Assembly (NCBI GenBank): GCA_028680705.1
Contig: JAQUJY010000006.1
Span: 1-63,879, forward strand
Length of the DNA: 63,879 bases
Direction: 5' to 3'
Source: Bacteroidales bacterium
Lineage (GTDB): Bacteria; Bacteroidota; Bacteroidia; Bacteroidales; Tenuifilaceae
Of this stretch, positions 54,968 through 61,556 are shown in pieces (position 1 is the stretch's first letter; each line of letters starts with the position of its first letter). The translations under genes were made by a program, and so were the position numbers. The notes under the pieces were generated by a model. That model was not told the DNA's origin. It saw only the letters and a program-made list of their open reading frames with translations, and did not search any database.

Positions 54968-56833
54968 ATGCATCAACTAATCTCAATAAGCAAAGAAAAG
55001 TGCATTAATTGCTATGCATGCGTTAGGGTTTGTCCGGTTAAAGCAATTGAGGTAAAACCCGGAACTAGCCATGCCACTATCCTCCCCAACCGCTGTATTG
55101 GCTGTGGTAGCTGTTTAACCATTTGCCCAGTTGATGCCATTTCATACCGATCGTCAAAAGACGAGGTAAAAACGGTTCTAAAAGAGGGAGGTAAAATTGC
55201 AGCAATTGTTGCTCCTTCAATATCCGGGGAGTTTGTAGATATTACTGACTACCGGAAGTTTGTGCAGATGATCAAATCGTTAGGGTTTACCTATGTTTGC
55301 GAGGTGAGTTTTGGTGTTGATATGGTTGCTCAGCAGTATAAAAAACTGTTCGAAGACTTCAAGGGAAAATACTTCATAACCTCTGTTTGCCCTGTAGTTG
55401 TGTCGATGGTAGAAAAGTACCACCCTGAACTGGTAAACAACCTTGCCCCCATCGTTTCACCCATGATATCCACCGCAAAGGCTGTTCGAAAGGAGTATGG
55501 GAAAGATACCAAGGTTGTATATATAGGGCCATGCATCCAAGCCAAGGATGAAGCCAAACTATTTACGGATGACAGTATGGTTAATTCTGTACTAACGTTT
55601 ACTGAACTCAGAGAGCTTTTTGATGAGTTTGACATAAAAGAGAGTAAACTAGAGTATAGTGATTTTGATGTACCTATTGGTTACAAAGGCTCATTACTCC
55701 CCATTGCCAATGGCCTTTTACAGGCTGTTGATATTAGTGAAGATTTACTTTCTGGAAAAATTATTACTGCCGAAGGCAGGGATAGTGTTCTCGATGCCAT
55801 AAGTGAATTTGAAGGACATGCTGATACCATTAGCAGGCATTTTAACCTTTTCTATTGCGATGGATGCCTTATGGGTCCTGGAACATCTAGAGGTGGAGAA
55901 AAATTCATTCGACGAACTAGGGTGGTTAACTATTCGAACAAAAGATTAAAGTCACTTGATATTAAAAAATGGGAGGAGAACATTGAAAAGCATAAGGTAC
56001 ATAAGTTAGAACGTTCTTTTCATCCTAACGATCAAAGAATTAAACCTCCTTCGGATGAAAAAATTCGCGAAGTTCTAAAGACAATTGGAAAGGAGAACAT
56101 TGGCAATGCCTTTGGATGCGAGGCCTGTGGATATGCAAGTTGCAAAGACTTTGCAGTGGCCGTAACCGCTGGTTTGGCTCACACCGATATGTGCTTAAAC
56201 TACTCGCTTAACAATAGATTTGAGTATATTGATACGCTTAGGAGTACAAACGACAAATTAGCTCAAACAAAGGAAGCGCTCAAAGAATCGGAAAGAGCTG
56301 CCCGGCAGGAACAAGAAATCGCAAGCGATGCCTCGGAGACAATTAATACGATGATAAAAAAGCTCCCTTCGGCCTTAGTTATTGTTGATAAAAAATTAAA
56401 GGTAGTACAAAGTAACCAGAGCTTTATCGACCTCTTAGGCGATGATGCTATAGAGATTAGTGAGGTTGTTCCAGGTTTAGTTGGCGCTGACCTGAAAACC
56501 CTACTCCCCTATAATATCTATAACCTATTCTCTCATGTACTTCAGAATGATGAGGATATTAAGAATAGGGATATACACTATAAAGATAATCTACTCAACT
56601 TATCGGTTTTTACCATTAAAAAGGGTAGCATAATTGGAGCAGTAATCAGAGATATGTATGCCCCTGATGTTAGAAAAGAAGAGGTTATTAAGCGAATTAC
56701 AGATGCGGTTGACATTAATCTTGCCATGGTTCAAAAAATTGGGTTTTTACTGGGTGAGGGTGCTGCCGAAACCGAGCATATGCTTAACTCTATAATCAGA
56801 ACATACAAAGAGGATAGCGAAGATTCTGAATAG
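54968..56833 (+). CDS. [FeFe]-hydrogenase-like sensor protein with PAS domain (HydS-like)
   Basis: A 621-residue cytosolic protein. Two [4Fe-4S] ferredoxin motifs (C12, C15, C18, C22; C43, C46, C49, C53) precede an H-domain (~75-320) with ITSVCP (C141), IGPCIQAK (C189) and YCDGC (C297, C300). The four H-cluster cysteines are thus present, but the canonical TSCCP, MPCxxK and CxxxGC motifs are altered: V140 replaces the proton-relay cysteine and the last pair is C-x2-C. A [4Fe-4S] domain follows (C384, C387, C392, C409), then a coiled coil (~415-455) and a PAS domain (~460-585). This is the sensory [FeFe]-hydrogenase layout; I infer H2 or redox sensing, not bulk H2 turnover. No maturase genes are in the window. 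Confidence 0.85.
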   Translation: MHQLISISKEKCINCYACVRVCPVKAIEVKPGTSHATILPNRCIGCGSCLTICPVDAISYRSSKDEVKTVLKEGGKIAAIVAPSISGEFVDITDYRKFVQMIKSLGFTYVCEVSFGVDMVAQQYKKLFEDFKGKYFITSVCPVVVSMVEKYHPELVNNLAPIVSPMISTAKAVRKEYGKDTKVVYIGPCIQAKDEAKLFTDDSMVNSVLTFTELRELFDEFDIKESKLEYSDFDVPIGYKGSLLPIANGLLQAVDISEDLLSGKIITAEGRDSVLDAISEFEGHADTISRHFNLFYCDGCLMGPGTSRGGEKFIRRTRVVNYSNKRLKSLDIKKWEENIEKHKVHKLERSFHPNDQRIKPPSDEKIREVLKTIGKENIGNAFGCEACGYASCKDFAVAVTAGLAHTDMCLNYSLNNRFEYIDTLRSTNDKLAQTKEALKESERAARQEQEIASDASETINTMIKKLPSALVIVDKKLKVVQSNQSFIDLLGDDAIEISEVVPGLVGADLKTLLPYNIYNLFSHVLQNDEDIKNRDIHYKDNLLNLSVFTIKKGSIIGAVIRDMYAPDVRKEEVIKRITDAVDINLAMVQKIGFLLGEGAAETEHMLNSIIRTYKEDSEDSE

Positions 56834-56877
56834 TAATCTTAGTATCAAACTATATCAACGTATAGAAAAAAATTAAA

Positions 56878-58062
56878 ATGTCCCAAAACTTTTTCATCGA
56901 AGTAAATTGCCAACAGAAACAGCACGAAGGTGAACGTATAAGCGGCGATGTTTTCCTTAGCCAACGAGTTTATGGCGAAGACAGAACTATTATTGTACTT
57001 AGCGATGGAATGGGGCATGGCGTAAAGGCAAATGTACTGGCAACGCTAACGGCAACCATGGCGCTCAAATTTACAACTGAGCATAAGGAGATGAACAAGA
57101 TTGCTGATATAATTATGAATACACTCCCCGTTTGCTCTGTAAGGCAAATGAGCTATTCTACCTTTACCATAATTGACATTGAGCATAATGGACCAACAAA
57201 AATACTAGAGTACGATAATCCTGAGTGCCTTATTTTAAGAGGAAAAGAGAAGTTTGAACCTAACTGGCAATGTATAATTCTACAAAGCGAAATTAATGCA
57301 GGTAAGGAGTTACGCTATTGTAGCTTTACCCCTGAACGCGAGGATAGAATAATTGCTTGGACCGATGGCATTACCCAATCGGGCTTGGGAAGCAAAGAGT
57401 ATCCCTTAGGTTGGGAACTTGAAAGAGCACAGGATTTTGCATTACTTGTGGTTAAAAATGAGCGCAAAGTGTCGGCCCGAAAGCTTAGCACAAAACTTGT
57501 AAACATGGCTTATGTAAACGACAACTATCACCCTAAGGATGACATAAGCGCTGCCACAGTTTATTTTAGAGAACCCAGAAAACTACTAATTACCACCGGT
57601 CCTCCTTTCGATAAGGAAAACGATGCAAAACTGGTAGATGAATTTAAAAATTTTAAAGGCAAAAAAGTTATTTGTGGCGCCACAACAGGCGATATTATAT
57701 CCCGCGAATTGAATGTTGAAATTGAGGACAGCTTCGAATTTACTGATCCCGATTTACCCCCAATATCGCATATGAAGGGTGCTGATTTGGTTACTGAGGG
57801 TATTCTTACCCTTGGCAAGGCCACCGAAATTCTTAGTAAGCATACAGAGAACTCATCACTAGACAAAGGGCCCGCTGACCTAATTGTAAAGCTAATTCTT
57901 GAAAGCGACCATATTCACTTTATTGTAGGAACTGGAATTAACATCGCTCATCAGGATCCCAACCTCCCCGTTGAACTAGAAATTAGGCGAACAGTAATTA
58001 GAAGAATGGCCCAAATTCTTGAGGATAAATTTCTAAAAGACGTTAGCCTTACCTTTTTATAA
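56878..58062 (+). CDS. SpoIIE/PP2C-type protein phosphatase with extra C-terminal domain
   Basis: A 394-residue soluble protein. Residues ~1-225 are a SpoIIE/PP2C domain with metal-binding acids in ISGDVF (D24), LSDGMGHG (D43), WTDGITQSG (D163) and PKDDIS (D221, D222), so catalysis is likely intact. Residues ~230-394 form a separate domain that I do not recognise (KLLITTGPPFDKENDAK, VICGATTGDIISRELN, KGADLVTEGILTLGKATEIL). It starts 44 bp after the hydrogenase-like gene. I infer that it is the output: it would dephosphorylate a Ser/Thr protein in response to the sensor. Confidence 0.85.
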   Translation: MSQNFFIEVNCQQKQHEGERISGDVFLSQRVYGEDRTIIVLSDGMGHGVKANVLATLTATMALKFTTEHKEMNKIADIIMNTLPVCSVRQMSYSTFTIIDIEHNGPTKILEYDNPECLILRGKEKFEPNWQCIILQSEINAGKELRYCSFTPEREDRIIAWTDGITQSGLGSKEYPLGWELERAQDFALLVVKNERKVSARKLSTKLVNMAYVNDNYHPKDDISAATVYFREPRKLLITTGPPFDKENDAKLVDEFKNFKGKKVICGATTGDIISRELNVEIEDSFEFTDPDLPPISHMKGADLVTEGILTLGKATEILSKHTENSSLDKGPADLIVKLILESDHIHFIVGTGINIAHQDPNLPVELEIRRTVIRRMAQILEDKFLKDVSLTFL

Positions 58063-58226
58063 TTAAATCGGCTCAATATTCAGTTTAATCCACTCTACTT
58101 AAGGTTGCTAAACCTTATGGTAATCAAACCTGTTAGGATTAATTCTGTATCATATCAACCAAAGATTTGCTACTCACGAAAGGGAATGTTTTCGTAATTC
58201 TACTTCAAAATTATTTTTTTTACAAA

Positions 58227-58241
58227 ATTTAACGGTTAAAT
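58227..58241. promoter_or_regulatory. Fur/PerR-type 7-1-7 operator candidate
   Basis: ATTTAACGGTTAAAT is a perfect 7-1-7 inverted repeat, the layout of PerR and Fur boxes. It abuts the promoter TTGACA at 58244, so a bound repressor would block RNA polymerase. I infer autoregulation. Confidence 0.55.
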
Positions 58242-58243
58242 AC

Positions 58244-58273
58244 TTGACATCATATTGAACATTTTGTATATTT
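58244..58273 (+). promoter_or_regulatory. Promoter of the Fur/PerR-type gene
   Basis: TTGACA (58244-58249) and TATATT (58267-58272) are 17 bp apart, a textbook -35/-10 pair. The same sequence also reads as a Bacteroidota -33 TTG, 20 bp from TATATTTA (one mismatch to TAnnTTTG). Confidence 0.5.
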
Positions 58274-58319
58274 ACTTGTTCTTAAATAGGAATGAATATT
58301 ATATAGGTACAAATAGTTG

Positions 58320-58742
58320 ATGGGTATGAAAACTGATGATTTAATAAAACATGGACTTAAAATAACCCCCCAGCGCATTGCTGTGCTCAATGCATTGAAA
58401 GCAATAGATGGGCATCCCACTGCTGAAAATATTATTGATTTCATCAGAATGAACCATCCAAACATTGCGATAGGTACCGTTTATAAAACCTTGGAAACAT
58501 TTACAGAGAAAGAATTAATTAAAAAGGTTAAAACCGATAAGGATGTTATGCGCTATGAGCTTGCTTCACCAAATCATCATCATTTATACTGCGCAGATTC
58601 TGAAAGAATTGAAGATTTTTATGATGATGAAATAAATGCAATGCTCAGCAACTATTTTGCCAAAAAGAAAATACCAAACTTCACTATTCAAAATATTAAG
58701 CTGCAAATAACTGGTAAGTTTGATAATACACACAAAAAATAA
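58320..58742 (+). CDS. Fur-family regulator, probably PerR-like
   Basis: A 140-residue Fur-superfamily regulator. N-terminal winged helix: LKITPQRIAVLNAL, HPTAENIIDFIR, IGTVYKTLETFTEK. The metal-binding half has NHHHLYC but lacks the usual pair of CxxC zinc motifs: only one cysteine is visible (C in LYCADSER), so the structural zinc site is absent or altered. The next genes, peroxiredoxin and Dps, are a classic PerR regulon. I use the ATG at 58320; a TTG precedes it and a second ATG lies two codons on. Confidence 0.88.
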   Translation: MGMKTDDLIKHGLKITPQRIAVLNALKAIDGHPTAENIIDFIRMNHPNIAIGTVYKTLETFTEKELIKKVKTDKDVMRYELASPNHHHLYCADSERIEDFYDDEINAMLSNYFAKKKIPNFTIQNIKLQITGKFDNTHKK

Positions 58743-58790
58743 GGACAAAAACTTAAGCTACTGTTAATAACTGAGGCATAAGTATTTTAC

Positions 58791-58801
58791 TATAATTTAT
58801 A
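58791..58801. promoter_or_regulatory. AT-rich palindrome upstream of peroxiredoxin
   Basis: TATAATTTATA is a perfect 5-1-5 inverted repeat resembling the core of a PerR box (TTATAATnATTATAA), 43 bp before the peroxiredoxin ATG. In such AT-rich DNA this can occur by chance. Confidence 0.3.
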
Positions 58802-58843
58802 ACCAAATATCAATTTAATTACAAACAACTAAATTAACAGAAA

Positions 58844-59566
58844 ATGGAAGAAGTAAAACAAGAACAAGCATTTGCCATGCCACGCATTGGCGAGAAAGCA
58901 CCTGATTTTAAAGCCAAAACCACTCAAGGCGATATTAATTTCCCTGCAGATTACAAAGGCAGCTGGGTAATCCTTTTCAGCCACCCAGCCGACTTTACTC
59001 CTGTGTGTACATCGGAGTTTATGACCTTTGCCAAATTGGAAAAAGATTTCAATGATGCAAACTGTAAACTGGTTGGTTTATCTGTTGATGGACTATTCAG
59101 CCACATTGCCTGGTTACGCACTATTAAAGAGAAGATTGAGTATAAGGGCATGAAGAACATGGAGATTACCTTCCCCCTTATTGAGGACATTTCAATGAAT
59201 GTGGCAAATAAATACGGAATGATAATGCCCGGCCAGAGTGACACGCAGGCAGTTAGGGCTGTTTTTGTTATCGACCCACAAGGGATTGTACGTACTGTAC
59301 TATACTACCCATTGAGTTTAGGGCGTAACTTCGACGAGCTATACCGTATAGTTATTGCGCTTCAAGCTGCAGACGAGTTTGGAATTGCTACTCCTGCCGA
59401 TTGGCAACCAGGCGATGATGTAATTATACCACCTGCTGGTTCATGCGGTGGCGCAAAAGATCGCATGGAGAGTAAAGACGAAGACCAACACTGCTACGAT
59501 TGGTTCTTCTGTACTAAGAAACTGGCTAAAGAGAAGGTTCTTAGCAGAATTATTAAAAAGAAGTAA
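58844..59566 (+). CDS. Prx6-family peroxiredoxin with archaeal-type C-terminal cysteine pair
   Basis: A 240-residue thiol peroxidase that reduces peroxides. The peroxidatic cysteine is C55 in HPADFTPVCTSEF. The AhpC/TSA domain is followed by a long C-terminal arm containing C217 and C223 (HCYDWFFC), six residues apart as in archaeal peroxiredoxins, and an additional GSCGG. The arm suggests a resolving mechanism rather than a simple 1-Cys cycle. It follows the Fur-family gene by about 100 bp and precedes Dps by 47 bp. Confidence 0.95.
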   Translation: MEEVKQEQAFAMPRIGEKAPDFKAKTTQGDINFPADYKGSWVILFSHPADFTPVCTSEFMTFAKLEKDFNDANCKLVGLSVDGLFSHIAWLRTIKEKIEYKGMKNMEITFPLIEDISMNVANKYGMIMPGQSDTQAVRAVFVIDPQGIVRTVLYYPLSLGRNFDELYRIVIALQAADEFGIATPADWQPGDDVIIPPAGSCGGAKDRMESKDEDQHCYDWFFCTKKLAKEKVLSRIIKKK

Positions 59567-59613
59567 AACCTGTAGCAATTAATACAATTTAATAACCTTT
59601 AAAATAATTTAAA

Positions 59614-60078
59614 ATGAATCAAATTGGAATAAGTAAGGATTATTCAGCTAAAATGAATGAGAAACTTAATGCCTATCTAAGCAACGTTCAGTTGTCATAC
59701 ATGAATGTTAGAGGGTATCATTGGAATATTGTTGGAAAACAATTCTTTCAACTACACGAAAAATTTGAAGAGCTATACGATAGCCTAAACGAAATGGCTG
59801 ATGAAATTGCCGAAAGGATTTTAATGCTTGGTGGCACCCCCGTTCATGCATTCTCTAAGTACATCAAAATGGCTACCATTAAGGAAAAAGAGAATATTTC
59901 AACCGCAGAGGGCACCGTTAAGGAAACGCTTAATGAGCTACTGGAACTGCTTAAAAACGAGCGCGAAATAATTGAACTTGCCTCTGAAAACGGAGATGAA
60001 GGTACCATTGACCTAATGACTGGTTACATTTCAGAACAAGAAAAACTGGTTTGGATGCTTAATGCTAATCTAAAATAG
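59614..60078 (+). CDS. dps: Dps-type ferritin-like DNA protection protein
   Basis: A 154-residue four-helix protein that oxidises Fe(II) with peroxide and stores iron in a 12-mer shell. The ferroxidase region is intact: YHWNIVGKQFFQLHEKFEELYDSLNEMADEIAERIL, giving the His and Asp/Glu ligands shared between subunits. It is the third gene of the peroxide-defence cluster, close to peroxiredoxin, and ends at a terminator. Confidence 0.95.
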   Translation: MNQIGISKDYSAKMNEKLNAYLSNVQLSYMNVRGYHWNIVGKQFFQLHEKFEELYDSLNEMADEIAERILMLGGTPVHAFSKYIKMATIKEKENISTAEGTVKETLNELLELLKNEREIIELASENGDEGTIDLMTGYISEQEKLVWMLNANLK

Positions 60079-60110
60079 TTCAAGTTTTTTTACAATAATC
60101 AAATCTATAT

Positions 60111-60150
60111 AAAAGAAAGTGGTTACATTTATGTGACCACTTTCTTTTTA
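60111..60150 (+). terminator. Rho-independent terminator after dps
   Basis: AAAAGAAAGTGGTTACA (60111-60127) pairs with TGTGACCACTTTCTTTT (60132-60148) with one G-U pair and a 4-base loop, followed by T-rich sequence. Confidence 0.9.
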
Positions 60151-60257
60151 TTTAAACCCTTTTTGAGATGTAACGTTCATATTACCAACGGTAATACACA
60201 CAAGGATAATTATTACTGCGAGTTCCATGTGGCAATTGTAAAACAAATTATAAACAC

Positions 60258-61400
60258 ATGAAAAAAGTAGCAAGAAAACCTATCAAAAAAATTAATGGTC
60301 TACTAAGCATTAATAAACGCAAAGTTTCAAGAAGAAAGAAACCTGGTGATCCACCAGGAACAATTATCCATACCGGCGAACGTGTTTTGGATGATATCCT
60401 GATTACCGTGCACGATTTTGATGAGAAACATTCTATCTCTTTGCCAGTGAAGGAGGTTGAAAAATTAAGTCCGTTCCTTAAAAGCAAATCAAAAACTTGG
60501 ATACAGGTCAGGGGATTGCACGATATCGACAAACTAAAGAGCATCTGGAACTATTTTAGCCTTCACCCCCTTGTACAAGAGGATATTGTTAGCACAAATC
60601 AACGCCCAAAAATAGAATTATATAGCGATTTCATATTTATTGTATTAAGGTCGCTAACTCCGCGTAGTATAAATGGCGATAGCATCAACATAAATAATGA
60701 GCAAATAAGCATTGTTCTAGGTAAAAACTTTGTGCTTTCGTTTCAGGAAAGCAACGAACCCATATTTGAACCCATAATTAAAAGGCTGGAACTTGAAGGA
60801 ACAAGATTACGCAAACTTGGCCCCGACTACCTAGCCTATGCCCTACTCGATTGTATTGTTGACCATTACTACAGCACCCTCGATGCACTTGAAGGAACCA
60901 TTGATATAATTGAAAGCGAGATAATGTATAACCCACAGAATCATCATCTGCAGCAAATACATTCGCTTCGCAGCGATTTGGTCATATTCAAAAAATCAAT
61001 TTGGTCGCTTCGCGATGGACTCAACTCACTTATCCGCGATGACTCACCCTTTGTTGACGTTGAGGTGAAAATATTTATCCGTGATGTGTACGACCATCTG
61101 ATTCAGGTAATAGATACGCTTGAAAATATTCGTGAAATGATTTATAGCCTTTACGATATGCACATGTCGAACATCAGCAATAGGATGAATGAGATAATGA
61201 AAGTGCTAACCATTATTGCAACCATTTTTATTCCACTTACCTTTATTGCTGGCATTTATGGCATGAATTTTAACCCCAATAGCAGCCCATGGAATATGCC
61301 AGAGTTAAACTGGTACTGGGGCTACCCTGTATCAATAGGATTGATGGTATTTGTAACCCTATTAATGCTCGTCTACTTTAAACGTAAACGGTGGCTATAG
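60258..61400 (+). CDS. corA: Magnesium/cobalt transporter CorA
   Basis: A 380-residue pentameric channel for Mg2+ (and Co2+, Ni2+). A long cytosolic N-terminal funnel domain (~1-315) includes the stalk helix before TM1 (IATIFIPLTFIAGIYGMNF). The selectivity-filter motif GMN is present in IYGMNF, followed by TM2 (VSIGLMVFVTLLMLVYF) and a basic C-terminus (KRKRWL). Length is somewhat above the minimal CorA; the first ~55 residues are a basic lead (RKPIKKINGL). Confidence 0.95.
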   Translation: MKKVARKPIKKINGLLSINKRKVSRRKKPGDPPGTIIHTGERVLDDILITVHDFDEKHSISLPVKEVEKLSPFLKSKSKTWIQVRGLHDIDKLKSIWNYFSLHPLVQEDIVSTNQRPKIELYSDFIFIVLRSLTPRSINGDSININNEQISIVLGKNFVLSFQESNEPIFEPIIKRLELEGTRLRKLGPDYLAYALLDCIVDHYYSTLDALEGTIDIIESEIMYNPQNHHLQQIHSLRSDLVIFKKSIWSLRDGLNSLIRDDSPFVDVEVKIFIRDVYDHLIQVIDTLENIREMIYSLYDMHMSNISNRMNEIMKVLTIIATIFIPLTFIAGIYGMNFNPNSSPWNMPELNWYWGYPVSIGLMVFVTLLMLVYFKRKRWL

Positions 61401-61556
61401 GCTATAGTAAGATTAGATTCTAGATTTTGAGATAACCCATTATTGTACTGAAAGATAAGATATTAATAATAAATTTACCTTTTTTTATGTTCAAGCACTA
61501 ATCCTTCAGGCTGTATAAACGTCAAAGTATATTACTAACATAAATTCATTTGTAAC

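Larger units (their letters stand above)
58063..58319. other. Intergenic region upstream of the Fur-family gene
   Basis: 257 bp without a plausible gene. It contains the 7-1-7 palindrome (58227-58241) and a sigma-70-like promoter described separately. Confidence 0.5.
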
